Positions 39,223-46,898 of a stretch of DNA of 64,000 nucleotides are shown here, piece by piece (position 1 is the first letter of the stretch; every line of letters starts with the position of its first letter). Location: NCBI GenBank assembly GCA_016222815.1, contig JACRQE010000003.1, forward strand, positions 124,001 through 188,000, read 5' to 3'. The translations under genes and the position numbers were made by a program. The stretch is from Candidatus Uhrbacteria bacterium. GTDB taxonomy: Bacteria > Patescibacteriota > Patescibacteriia > 2-12-FULL-60-25. The notes beneath the pieces are model-generated. The model made no database searches. It had not been told where the DNA came from and was given only the letters and a program-made list of their open reading frames with translations.

Positions 39223-39984
39223 ATGATTTTGCTCATCCGGATCATCCCGTTTTTGGCCGCTTTGCTCGAAGCCGCTCTGTTTTGGTGGCAGAGGAAATTG
39301 CCCGATACCTATCCCTGGCTAGTGGTCGCCGCATTTTTGGTTTTGCCTCTGGCATCGCTTGTCATCGCGGGACGCAAAGTCAGGTTCTGGGACTTATTGG
39401 AAAAGATGGCGCCGACGTATCTGTTCGTGGCCGTCCTCGGTTTCGCTTTGCTGCTGCTCGAAGGGAATTGGGAAATCGTCACTGTGACCGCCTTGGCCAC
39501 GATCTCTTCATATATTTCGTTGGAACTGCTTTTCCTTTTGGCGCGCGATCCCGGCAGTTACCCGGTGAACGGCTTGTCGCACGTGAACATCGCTTACGTG
39601 CCTTTGAGTTTGTGGTATGCCGTGTCCACCTCCAGCGGACTGCTCGTCTTCCTGCACTCCGACGGGATTTGGCATGTGGCCATCTGCACGATTTTAGGCG
39701 TCGTCCTTTTCCGGACCACCGGACACCCGGGTGCGACGCGCCAGCAGAATCGGATCTGGGCCGCCATCGGCGCGATCGTCGGCGCCGAAATCGGGATCCT
39801 GGCGTTGCTGTTGCCGGTGAGCATGCAGATGCAGGGACTGCTCGCTGTCTTGGTCATGTGCAGCGCTTTGCGCGTCCGGCGTTATCTCTACGAGCCGCGG
39901 CCTTCCAAGCGTCTAGCCTGGACCGAATCGATCATCGGGATAATTTTGTTCGTCGCCTCCCTCGTCAGTGCCAAGTGGATTTGA
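39223..39984 (+). CDS. Polytopic membrane protein, uncharacterised
   Basis: 253 aa with eight predicted hydrophobic segments (for example LLIRIIPFLAALLEAALFWW and WAAIGAIVGAEIGILALLLPV). One segment carries HVNIAYVPLSLWY, but no known transporter motif is visible. The run of membrane genes from 36959 to here may be one envelope operon. It is followed by 254 bp of repeats of family A before the HtrA-like gene. Confidence 0.65.
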   Translation: MILLIRIIPFLAALLEAALFWWQRKLPDTYPWLVVAAFLVLPLASLVIAGRKVRFWDLLEKMAPTYLFVAVLGFALLLLEGNWEIVTVTALATISSYISLELLFLLARDPGSYPVNGLSHVNIAYVPLSLWYAVSTSSGLLVFLHSDGIWHVAICTILGVVLFRTTGHPGATRQQNRIWAAIGAIVGAEIGILALLLPVSMQMQGLLAVLVMCSALRVRRYLYEPRPSKRLAWTESIIGIILFVASLVSAKWI

Positions 39985-39999
39985 ATATTTTGATGCTGA

Positions 40000-40186
40000 T
40001 AAGGTCCTCCGGCCACACCGTGAGACGACATTAAGAGTTCAAGACTTAACAAAAGAACTGTCATTCCCCGGTTCAACCGGGGAACCTTACAATCAGGTAA
40101 GTTCCCCCGGTCATGCCGTGGGACGACAGACTTTGTCATTCCACGGTTGAACCACGTAGGACGTGGCGCGGCCGGGGAATCTTACG
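40000..40186. repeat. Cluster of repeat family A elements
   Basis: A half element (40000-40030), a full 70-bp copy at 40059-40128 and another partial copy at about 40134-40186 (TGTCATTCC with AACC/GGCC arms), head to tail between 39984 and 40239. The rest of this gap holds nothing else that I can see. Confidence 0.75.
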
Positions 40187-40238
40187 TCATCAACGCGACA
40201 ATTGTTTGATTTGACGCTATCATGTAGAAAATCGCGGT

Positions 40239-41426
40239 ATGCCCAAACTAAACCTGAAATTTTCTGCCTTGAGCAAAGATTTGCTTTTCCTGTTGTTGTC
40301 CGTGATTTGCGGAGGTTTGGCTGGAGGACTGTCCGGTTTTTACGCCTCATCATTCGTCCCAGCTGTGCCGCTTGCTTCGGTTCCCGCATCCGCGACCTCC
40401 ACCGGACTCAAAGTCGTGGCTCCGACCAGCACTTTTGCCCTGGTCCAAGTCGAACGTCCGGCTTTGGCCTCGGTTGTTCCGCCAGCATTCCTGAAACGCC
40501 GCGCCTCGGCTGTCGGCACGCTCTACCGTGCGCCCAAAGCCACGAACCTCGAGGATCGTCTGCTGACCGATGACCGGATGCTGGGTCAGGCCGTAGCTGT
40601 GACCTCGGACGGCTGGTTCGTCACAGCGGCCGCCGCACTGACCGGTCTGAAATCCGCTGAAGTCGTGGTTTGGTACTCCGGCGCTTCGTATCCTATAGAA
40701 CGCGGCATAGTCGACCGTCTCAACGACACCGTCTATCTCAAAGTCGCGGCCAAGGATATCCCGGCCGCATCCTTTGCCCACACCAAAGATCTTTTGCCTG
40801 CGACCGAAACTTGGTCCGAATACCGGCCGAGCGAATTCGAACCTCATGTCATCCTTGATTTGGGCGGTCGGTCAGTCACCGAAAGCACGGTATCGAGCGA
40901 AGTGGCTGACAGGCGCATCGTGCTTGACGGCAGGTCTGGGCAGGGCGATTTGGGCGGGGGAGTCTGGGACGCGAATGGCCAGCTGCTCGGCATCGTCATG
41001 AGCGCCCCGGACGAACAGTCCGAGGTCATGCCGGCTACGAGTATTGCCGCCTCGCTATCCTCTTTGTTGGGCAACGGCGAAATCAAGCATGCATATCTCG
41101 GCGTCCGGGCTTTCGATTTGGCTGAACTCAAGTTGAGCGGCGATCGCGGCGGATTGCCTTCAGCCGGCGCGTTGATCCGCGACGACAAAAAGAATAACAG
41201 ACCGGGCATCGCGAAAGATTCACCGGCCGCCAAATCAAAACTCCAAGTCGGCGATGTGATTTTGAAAGTCGAACGTGATATCCTAGACGGTACGGCTGAC
41301 TTGGGTGAGGTCTTGTCCGAATATCGTCCCAACTCAAACGTCACGCTTCGCGTCCTGCGGGACAAAACCGATATGGATGTCCAGGTCACGTTAGGCAGTG
41401 TGGTGACCAGCGAGATGTTGAAATAG
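40239..41426 (+). CDS. HtrA-like PDZ protein with an inactivated protease domain
   Basis: 395 aa. One N-terminal membrane helix (about residues 14-38), a trypsin-like beta-barrel domain and a PDZ domain (GVRAFDLAELKLSG, PAAKSKLQVGDVILKV). The family's catalytic motifs are degenerate: TNAHVV reads VTAAAAL (catalytic His lost), and GNSGGP reads GDLGGG (catalytic Ser lost), while an Asp in RLNDTVYLKV is kept. It should bind peptides but not cleave them. It stands downstream of the permease run and 16 bp upstream of the Wzz-like gene; a regulator or chaperone role is likely. TATCAT lies 15 nt before the ATG. Confidence 0.8.
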   Translation: MPKLNLKFSALSKDLLFLLLSVICGGLAGGLSGFYASSFVPAVPLASVPASATSTGLKVVAPTSTFALVQVERPALASVVPPAFLKRRASAVGTLYRAPKATNLEDRLLTDDRMLGQAVAVTSDGWFVTAAAALTGLKSAEVVVWYSGASYPIERGIVDRLNDTVYLKVAAKDIPAASFAHTKDLLPATETWSEYRPSEFEPHVILDLGGRSVTESTVSSEVADRRIVLDGRSGQGDLGGGVWDANGQLLGIVMSAPDEQSEVMPATSIAASLSSLLGNGEIKHAYLGVRAFDLAELKLSGDRGGLPSAGALIRDDKKNNRPGIAKDSPAAKSKLQVGDVILKVERDILDGTADLGEVLSEYRPNSNVTLRVLRDKTDMDVQVTLGSVVTSEMLK

Positions 41427-41442
41427 TCCCTGAAATTTTCGT

Positions 41443-42051
41443 ATGCCTACTTTGAACTTTGTCCGTCTGTTCGTCAGATCATGGAAGCTGATTTTGGCAT
41501 GCGCCGCGATCGGCGCTGTCATTGCTTTGGCTGCCTCACTGGTGCAGACCTGGCGGTACTCATCCACGGAGCGCGTTTTGATAACCCAGACCAACGCGAC
41601 CGGCTTGGATCCTTACACGGCCATCAAGTCCACGGAGCGCATCGCCGAGAATCTTTCGCAGATTATCTACACCACCAGCTTCTTCAACGCCGTCATGGCT
41701 AAGGGGCAGATTACCGCTAGCTATTTTCCCGCAGACGAAATCGACAAACGTAAGAAGTGGCAAGAGACGATCGAGACGCAAGTCGTGCCCAACACGGGCG
41801 TAGTCAGCATCACAGCCTACCATCCGGACCGCACCCAGGCCGCCAACTTGGCTGTGGGAGTCGCCCAAGAGTTGGCCATTGTCACGCCTAACTATTTCGG
41901 CTATTCGGTCCGCGTCCAGATTATCGACGACCCCCTTCCGTCGCGTTTCATCGCCAAACCTGATTTCCTGCGCAACCTGGCCATCGGCGCCATCCTGGGT
42001 CTGTTGCTGGGTTCGGCCTGGGTGCTTGGTCGGGTAAAAAGCGTTACCTGA
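41443..42051 (+). CDS. Wzz/YveK-like polysaccharide chain-length or export protein
   Basis: 202 aa with two membrane helices (residues 15-38 and 173-195) and an extracytoplasmic domain between them (ERVLITQTNATGLDPYTAIKS, ending in VQIIDDPLPSRFIAKPD, the proline-rich stretch before TM2). That layout fits Wzz-type polysaccharide co-polymerases, but no cytoplasmic kinase (YwqD/Wzc) is encoded nearby. It is the last gene before the island and is closed by the terminator at 42076. Confidence 0.75.
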   Translation: MPTLNFVRLFVRSWKLILACAAIGAVIALAASLVQTWRYSSTERVLITQTNATGLDPYTAIKSTERIAENLSQIIYTTSFFNAVMAKGQITASYFPADEIDKRKKWQETIETQVVPNTGVVSITAYHPDRTQAANLAVGVAQELAIVTPNYFGYSVRVQIIDDPLPSRFIAKPDFLRNLAIGAILGLLLGSAWVLGRVKSVT

Positions 42052-42075
42052 CAGTTAAACCTGATTTTCAAAAAA

Positions 42076-42099
42076 ACGGACCTAGCTGGTCCGTTTTTC
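42076..42099 (+). terminator. Intrinsic terminator
   Basis: 7-bp stem ACGGACC/GGTCCGT (longer with flanking A-T pairs), loop TAGCT, then TTTTT. It separates the core region from the island. Confidence 0.85.
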
Positions 42100-42165
42100 C
42101 GTTATTTAGCATTCCAGAGCCAAATTAATGGCTTATTTTAGCCATGGAATCGTTTAGTCAGCCTC

Positions 42166-42194
42166 TTGACAAAATCGGCTGGATATGGTAAGTT
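42166..42194 (+). promoter_or_regulatory. Sigma-70-type promoter of the first island gene
   Basis: TTGACA, 17-nt spacer, TAAGTT. The transcript would carry a leader of about 215 nt before the ATG at 42419. Confidence 0.65.
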
Positions 42195-42200
42195 CTTTTA

Positions 42201-42418
42201 TTCTTTAAATGGGAATCAGTCGGGCTTTGGCACCGTTTCGGGCCGGTTTGGGGGTTTTCCTCCTCTCCCAAATGCGGGCACGGGACGGTTCCAGGGCCGG
42301 TGCTCTGGGTGCGGAATCATCCGCATAGTTCTTTCAATCACAAACACGGAATTAACGCCCTAGACAGGGGCGTGACAACCATTTGCTGTGGCCTCATAGG
42401 TCCACAAGGGGATACGCC
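42201..42418 (+). promoter_or_regulatory. Structured 5' leader upstream of the first island gene
   Basis: The leader holds four successive stems: TTTGGG/CCCAAA (42247/42267), GGGCAC/GTGCTC (42276/42300), TGCGGA/TCCGCA (42310/42320) and ACGCCC/GGGCGT (42355/42368), then the Shine-Dalgarno site AAGGGGA. No known riboswitch is recognised. Nothing else is seen in this gap of about 320 bp besides the promoter. Confidence 0.4.
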
Positions 42419-43696
42419 ATGCTGAATCGAACGTTCGCAGTCGCCTCACTCGCAGTTGCCTCTTTCGTCTCGACGGCCGCCATGGCCCAGACGCCCGACG
42501 CGGCTACCGTCCTCGGCAACCCGGCCGGAATCACGACCGACGCCAGCCTGTGCCAGAACGACGGTGAGTGCCAGAAGGCGCTCGCTCGGTGCGAGGAGAA
42601 CGTCAGGATCGCGACCGCCGGCGCCGCGGCTGCGCTCGACGCGACACGCGAGTGCCGTGCCCAGCTCATCCGAACCGTGCCGCCGCCCAAGAAGGCTCCT
42701 CCGGCGCCTCCCGCTTGCTCTGGCCCTCACGCCAAGCTCGTCAACGGCACCTGCGAGTGCCACGTCGGCGAAGACGGCTCCGGGGATATCGACCCGGGTT
42801 TCGTCGCCGTTCACAAGTTCGGCGGTGGAAACTTGGTCGTCTGTGTCTCGGGTCACGACGCTCTCGATTTGGCGCGCGAGTTCAAGCGCCGGTTCGAAAA
42901 CGAAGTGGCTCCGAACGTCCCAGGGTGGAACACGACGCGAGACAACTTGAACGTGTTCCTCACGACCGTGAACGTCCCGAACGCCGATCCCAAGGTGCTC
43001 GCCGCCAACTGGAACGAGTTGTGGGGCTGGTACCAGGGCGAGAAGTCGCGCCAGGACAGGATCAAACTGTTCCTGGACAACGATCTTCCGCGGATCAACT
43101 CGGCAGTCAACACCCTGTGCCCTCCCATCGCGGCCAAGCCGGACGCGAGCATGGAGGAGCGGTGCACCGAGGCCATGAACAGCGTTCGGGACACCAAGGT
43201 CGAGTTCCGCGCTGGAGCCCGCGGTGGATTCATCCACGCTCCGGGGTCTGGAGTCGGTGCCATGGCCGTTGCCTCTGCCGAGTTCGAGTATCACGCCACG
43301 CAGAAGACCTCTGTGGTGGTGGGCGGATACTTCGGTGGCATCAACGACGGCGACACGGGTGGCCAGTTCCTCTACGGCGTCGAGATCGGGCCGCGGTTCT
43401 ACCTGGACGACGAGCGGCGTGCAGCGCTCGACATCCTGGTCTACGGCCAGGGGCGCACTTCGGTCCACGGCGGCGGGTATCACGGGATGCCCACGGGTTT
43501 CATGGGCAAGGACGTCGGCCTTCGTCCTCGGCTCAGCTACTGCTTCGGCGACACCCGCGCCTTCTGCGTCTCAGCCGATGTCTCTGGAGGCTACGGCACC
43601 CAGAACTATTGGAAGAGCCCATACAGCATGGGCAAGGAGACCGGCGCTGTCTGGACCGGTGGCCTGGGCATCCACGGCCACACCCGCCTCTACTAG
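42419..43696 (+). CDS. Secreted protein with N-terminal signal peptide and C-terminal beta-barrel-like domain
   Basis: 425 aa from the ATG at 42419, preceded by AAGGGGA. Signal peptide ends AMA-Q (Sec type I). Residues about 20-210 are helical and cysteine-bearing (QNDGECQKALARCEEN); the last 150 residues (GFIHAPGSGVGAMAVASAEF onward) have alternating hydrophobic strands typical of an outer-membrane barrel and end in a strand with RLY. Style and codon choice (GAG, AAG, TCG) resemble Myxococcota rather than the surrounding CPR genes. CPR cells are thought to lack an outer membrane, so the barrel-like domain is unexpected. Foreign origin by transfer is the simplest reading. Confidence 0.7.
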   Translation: MLNRTFAVASLAVASFVSTAAMAQTPDAATVLGNPAGITTDASLCQNDGECQKALARCEENVRIATAGAAAALDATRECRAQLIRTVPPPKKAPPAPPACSGPHAKLVNGTCECHVGEDGSGDIDPGFVAVHKFGGGNLVVCVSGHDALDLAREFKRRFENEVAPNVPGWNTTRDNLNVFLTTVNVPNADPKVLAANWNELWGWYQGEKSRQDRIKLFLDNDLPRINSAVNTLCPPIAAKPDASMEERCTEAMNSVRDTKVEFRAGARGGFIHAPGSGVGAMAVASAEFEYHATQKTSVVVGGYFGGINDGDTGGQFLYGVEIGPRFYLDDERRAALDILVYGQGRTSVHGGGYHGMPTGFMGKDVGLRPRLSYCFGDTRAFCVSADVSGGYGTQNYWKSPYSMGKETGAVWTGGLGIHGHTRLY

Positions 43697-43717
43697 CAGT
43701 TCCTTCCAACCAATCTT

Positions 43718-43782
43718 CCCGAGAGCGTCTCACGCTCTCGGGTTCCCACGAGTCGACTTGAATCAAGTCGCCTCATGGGAAC
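43718..43782 (+). terminator. Double hairpin: terminator stem followed by CCCACGAG/CTCATGGG stem
   Basis: A perfect 10-bp stem CCCGAGAGCG/CGCTCTCGGG (43718-43742) abuts a second hairpin with arms GTTCCCACGAG and CTCATGGGAAC (43742-43782). The same architecture recurs at 44251-44311. Confidence 0.65.
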
Positions 43783-43824
43783 CAAACAGTCGAAACTGGG
43801 GCACACACCCCTACGGAGGATTCC

Positions 43825-44211
43825 ATGCGAAAGATTCTGACAGTCGCCCTTTTCATCGCCGCCGCCTGCATTTCTGGCTGCTCGAGCTGCTCCAAAAGCA
43901 GCGACGAAGGTGACGCGGCACCGCCGGTTACGAACGACGCGTGCTGCACGGGCCTGCTCAAACTCTGCATCGAGCAGATCGACAACACGAAGCGAGCCTA
44001 CCCGAGCTTGAACGAGACGCGGAAGTTGTGCCCCGGCATCCCCGCCGGCGAGGTGCAGTTCCCGCTCACGAGCGACGAGCTCAACAGGGTCCACGCCATG
44101 GCCAATTCGGCCAACTGCTGCGAGGACGCCAAGGTCTGCCGCGATCTCCGCGACAAGGCCGTGGCCCATCTCTCCAAGCACATGCAGGACCTGTCACGCT
44201 GTGACCGGTAG
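43825..44211 (+). CDS. Cysteine-rich lipoprotein (island gene 2)
   Basis: 128 aa. Lipobox CISGC (Cys about residue 20) followed by SSCSKSSD. The mature part has nine more cysteines (DACCTGLLKLC, NCCEDAKVC), so disulfide bonds are expected. A GGAGGA Shine-Dalgarno site stands 4 nt before the ATG. It lies between two copies of the double-hairpin element, which suggests a separate transcription unit. Fits the same donor-like style as its neighbours. No family known. Confidence 0.75.
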   Translation: MRKILTVALFIAAACISGCSSCSKSSDEGDAAPPVTNDACCTGLLKLCIEQIDNTKRAYPSLNETRKLCPGIPAGEVQFPLTSDELNRVHAMANSANCCEDAKVCRDLRDKAVAHLSKHMQDLSRCDR

Positions 44212-44250
44212 GGGCGCGGTCACCACGCCCAGCACCCACACACATTCACC

Positions 44251-44311
44251 TTCCGCTCAACCCACTCGAGCGGAATCCCACGAGCCGATCGAAAATGGTC
44301 GTCTCATGGGA
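44251..44311 (+). terminator. Double hairpin, second copy
   Basis: TTCCGCTC/GAGCGGAA (44251-44275) is followed at once by TCCCACGAG/CTCATGGGA (44276-44311). Same order as at 43718-43782, with the arms of the second stem nearly identical and the inside different. Confidence 0.55.
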
Positions 44312-44438
44312 CCGCTGGATTCTCAAAAAAGAATCAAGCGGCTTCGCTACTTACAACTTGACTTTGCAGAAATAGTGAACCACCCGCCTAGCCTGGCGGT
44401 GCCACCAACCCCGCATGCGTGCGGAAAGGATCTCGACA

Positions 44439-45350
44439 ATGATGAACAGGATCAAGTCTCTGGTTTCGATCGCTATCGCGTTCGTCGCCGTCAGCTGTTC
44501 CGAGAACGAAGGCTTCGACGCCAACTCGAACGGCGCCAACGTGCCTCCCGAGGCCTGTCCGGCCCTGGGTAGCACGTGCACCAACGAGGGCGGAGAGTGC
44601 GGCCCCAACACTTGCCACTGCGGCTTCTACGTCCCGTCGAACTCGGCACAGTGCAAGGCCGAGTGCCCGGATGGCAAGCAGCCCGCTGACACCTGTGTGC
44701 CGAGCAAGGCATGTCTGCCCAACGGAAACACCTGCGAGGGTGCCTCCGGCAAGCTGACTTGCGCCTGCGGCATGTGGGCCACGCCCGCAATGATCGAGAA
44801 CATGGACTGCTCTCCGGACAACAATCCGGGAACGGGCGGCAGCGGCGGCACCGGAGGAACTGGCGGCACGGGCGGAGGCTCGAACGTCGGCGGATCCGGT
44901 GGCAGCTCCAACGTCGGCGGCAGCGGCGGAGGCCAGACGGCTCCGAGCGGCTGGCACCAGTTCCATATCCACGTGAAGGCTTCGGCCTATCACATTTACT
45001 GCCAGGGCGCGAACACGGCCCAGGCAGTGGGGTCCGACGGCGTGCTGAAGTGGTATCAGGATTGGCACTCGTTCGGGTGCGACTCGTACGACGGTGTCTA
45101 TGACTGCGATGTTGCGGTCATGGATGGAGCTGCTCTGCAGTTCCAGTGCTACGTGGAGAACTCTGACGACTCCACACAGGTGGTTGGTGACAACCTCATC
45201 GACTACACCTGCCGCGTCCCGGTCTCGCCGCTCGTCCACGAGTTCCGCGTCACGGACGACGGGGTCCTGGTCCAGACCATCCCGCTCGTCACCAACGGCT
45301 CGCCCCAGAGCGGACAGGGCTTCTACAACTGCAACGTCAACGCGGACTAG
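44439..45350 (+). CDS. Glycine-linker lipoprotein with cysteine-rich head (island gene 3)
   Basis: 303 aa from the ATG at 44439 (Shine-Dalgarno AAAGGATC); a longer form from 44415 adds eight residues. Lipobox AVSC, then SENEGFDANSN. Residues 30-125 carry about 14 cysteines, probably two EGF-like or Kazal-like small domains, then a GGSGGTGG spacer (about residues 130-165) and a C-terminal beta-rich domain (WHQFHIHVKASAYH... CDVAVMDGAALQF). The start of the mature sequence matches that of the gene at 45687 (CSENE[GP]FD), which makes them paralogues. Such cell-surface lipoproteins with Gly-rich linkers are typical of Myxococcota. Confidence 0.75.
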   Translation: MMNRIKSLVSIAIAFVAVSCSENEGFDANSNGANVPPEACPALGSTCTNEGGECGPNTCHCGFYVPSNSAQCKAECPDGKQPADTCVPSKACLPNGNTCEGASGKLTCACGMWATPAMIENMDCSPDNNPGTGGSGGTGGTGGTGGGSNVGGSGGSSNVGGSGGGQTAPSGWHQFHIHVKASAYHIYCQGANTAQAVGSDGVLKWYQDWHSFGCDSYDGVYDCDVAVMDGAALQFQCYVENSDDSTQVVGDNLIDYTCRVPVSPLVHEFRVTDDGVLVQTIPLVTNGSPQSGQGFYNCNVNAD

Positions 45351-45378
45351 CTTCGGCTAGCTCGCGTCCCTTCTCCCA

Positions 45379-45417
45379 AGCTCCCCAGCGCACACTCGCG
45401 CCGGGGAGCTTTCTTTT
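45379..45417 (+). terminator. Intrinsic terminator after island gene 3
   Basis: 8-bp stem AGCTCCCC/GGGGAGCT, followed by TTCTTTT. Confidence 0.85.
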
Positions 45418-45426
45418 ATGCCGAAC

Positions 45427-45500
45427 TGTCGTCCTGAGCGTAGCGCAGCGGAGTCGAAGGATCCTTTTTAAGGATCTTTCGACTTCGGACCGTCGGACGT
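45427..45500 (+). repeat. Repeat family E (GTCGTCCTGAGCG type)
   Basis: GTCGTCCTGAGCGTAGCGCAG followed by GTCGAAGGATC and a self-complementary AAGGATC arm. Related sequences are at 51041-51096 and, in frame, inside metK at 61291-61320. Confidence 0.6.
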
Positions 45501-45572
45501 CCCAACGCTCAAGGCGACGAGATTCTTCAGAAAACCGTTAATCATCAGATTTTCATTTTCAGCCTCAATTGC

Positions 45573-45601
45573 TTGACGTAACCGCCTTTTTGTGGTTAAG
45601 T
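45573..45601 (+). promoter_or_regulatory. Sigma-70-type promoter of island gene 4
   Basis: TTGACG, 17-nt spacer, TTAAGT, about 80 nt upstream of the ATG at 45687. Nothing else but repeat E and the terminator is visible in the 336-bp gap. Confidence 0.6.
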
Positions 45602-45686
45602 CACATATTCCCGAATTTTGCTCGGGGATAGGGGATAAAAGCCCTTTACATACGGCAAAAACCAACCATGAGCAAGGAGGCTCGGG

Positions 45687-46703
45687 ATGGACAAGATTCA
45701 AGGTCTCAAATCTCTCATTTTCGTCGCACTGGCGCTGATGGGCTTCGTGGCCTGCAGCGAGAACGAGCCCTTCGACCACACGCCCCTGGCCGCGACCGGC
45801 CAGACCGGCGGTAACGGCGGAGGCGCTGGTGCAGCTGGCCAAGCTGGCTCTGCCGGTGAAGCTGGTGCGGCAGGATCGTCCGGAACGGGCGGATCTGCCG
45901 ACGCCGGCAGTGACGGCGCTTCGGGCTCTGGCGGTTCAGCTGGCGCTTCTGGAACTGGTGGAGCGGCTGGATCGTCCGGTACGGGCGGAAGCTCGGGCAC
46001 AGGCGGCGCCTCCGGGACTGGCGGTTCAGCCGGAACCGGTGGGACGGCAGGAACGGGCGGCAATCCCAATGTCTGCACGCCCGGCGCGTCTGCTCCCTGC
46101 ATTCTGTCCGGCAACTGCTTCGGTGACGCCATCTGCCTGTCAGACGGCAGCGGTTTCGGCCAGTGCCAGCCGCGCACCGAGATCTGCGGCAACGGCGTGG
46201 ACGACGACTGCGATGGGCAAGCCGACGAAGGTTGCGGCAGCAGCGGCAGCCTCGGTTGTACGACCGGCCAGCCCGGCCGCACCATCCGCGTCCGCTACAA
46301 TATGCCGAATGAGATTGTGGCCAAGCAGCTCTCGGTCTTCGACGAGACGGACGACGCGAACGGCAATCCGCTTCCTCGCCCCGTGGCCTGTGGCGGCACG
46401 CTCTACGAAACGGTCTATGCATGGGCCACGAGCTTCGACTGCGGTTGCGCCGACGTCTGCTACATCACGGGGACGAAGAGCATCGACTGTTTCTTCCATC
46501 GCCCCGCGGGCAGCACCGTCCGCGCCAACGTGGACATCTGGTTCACCCAGTCGGCTGACCGCATCTGGTCCTGCGCTACGGCCGAGAACGTGGTCATCGG
46601 CTCGATCGAATTCTGGCTCGACGGGCAGTCCGTCAATCCTGGTTACGAACTCTGGCCCCAACCCGGCAAGGCTCCTGCCTGCCGCTTCATCCTCCACATC
46701 TGA
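45687..46703 (+). CDS. Collagen-like Gly-rich lipoprotein with a MopE-type metal-binding motif (island gene 4)
   Basis: 338 aa. AAGGAGG stands 6 nt before the ATG. Lipobox GFVAC, mature start SENEPFD. Residues about 38-128 are a long run of Gly-Ala-Ser-Thr triplet-like repeats (GTGGSAGTGG style), then PCILSGNCFGDAICLSDGSG, the putative metal-binding motif GNGVDDDCDGQADEGC (an acidic, Cys-flanked loop seen in MopE-like surface proteins of Myxococcota) and a C-terminal beta-rich domain of about 130 residues. It is paralogous in its N-terminus to the previous lipoprotein. The long repeat may vary in length between strains. Followed by a terminator at 46733. Confidence 0.8.
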   Translation: MDKIQGLKSLIFVALALMGFVACSENEPFDHTPLAATGQTGGNGGGAGAAGQAGSAGEAGAAGSSGTGGSADAGSDGASGSGGSAGASGTGGAAGSSGTGGSSGTGGASGTGGSAGTGGTAGTGGNPNVCTPGASAPCILSGNCFGDAICLSDGSGFGQCQPRTEICGNGVDDDCDGQADEGCGSSGSLGCTTGQPGRTIRVRYNMPNEIVAKQLSVFDETDDANGNPLPRPVACGGTLYETVYAWATSFDCGCADVCYITGTKSIDCFFHRPAGSTVRANVDIWFTQSADRIWSCATAENVVIGSIEFWLDGQSVNPGYELWPQPGKAPACRFILHI

Positions 46704-46732
46704 CCGCCCTCCGCGGTCACGCACCTTCTCGC

Positions 46733-46760
46733 AAGCCCCGATGCAACACTCGGGGCTTTT
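46733..46760 (+). terminator. Intrinsic terminator after island gene 4
   Basis: 8-bp stem AAGCCCCG/CGGGGCTT and a TT tail; it marks the right end of the island. Confidence 0.8.
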
Positions 46761-46776
46761 CGATGTGCGAAAAATT

Positions 46777-46849
46777 TGTCGTCCCACGGCTTGACCGGGG
46801 GACCTGACATATTGATCGTAAGATTCCCCGGTTGAACCGTGGAATGACA
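46777..46849. repeat. Palindromic repeat family A
   Basis: 73-bp copy, TGTCGTCCCACGGC to GGAATGACA, at the right boundary of the island. Confidence 0.85.
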
Positions 46850-46882
46850 GTGCTATTGGTTCGGTTTGAATTGTAGTTTGTG

Positions 46883-46891
46883 TGCTATACT
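46883..46891 (+). promoter_or_regulatory. Extended -10 promoter for a probably leaderless holB mRNA
   Basis: TG-C-TATACT, 7 nt before the ATG at 46899. Confidence 0.6.
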
Positions 46892-46898
46892 TTTCTGT

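Noticed and set aside
40000-40186. CRISPR array
   Set aside because: The units are imperfect palindromes of variable length without regular spacers, and no cas genes exist in the window.
42568-43761. 397-aa frame over island gene 1
   Set aside because: Arg/Gln-rich translation in a shifted frame; the 42419 frame has a signal peptide and RBS.
45715-46422. Minus-strand frames over the Gly-rich lipoprotein
   Set aside because: Arginine/proline-rich reading of the GGC-rich repeat; no start signal or domain.
42100-46780. Contig chimera as explanation of the island
   Set aside because: Repeat A and other flanking features continue on the right side, and terminators frame the genes on both sides; sequence alone cannot exclude it, so it is kept only as a check.
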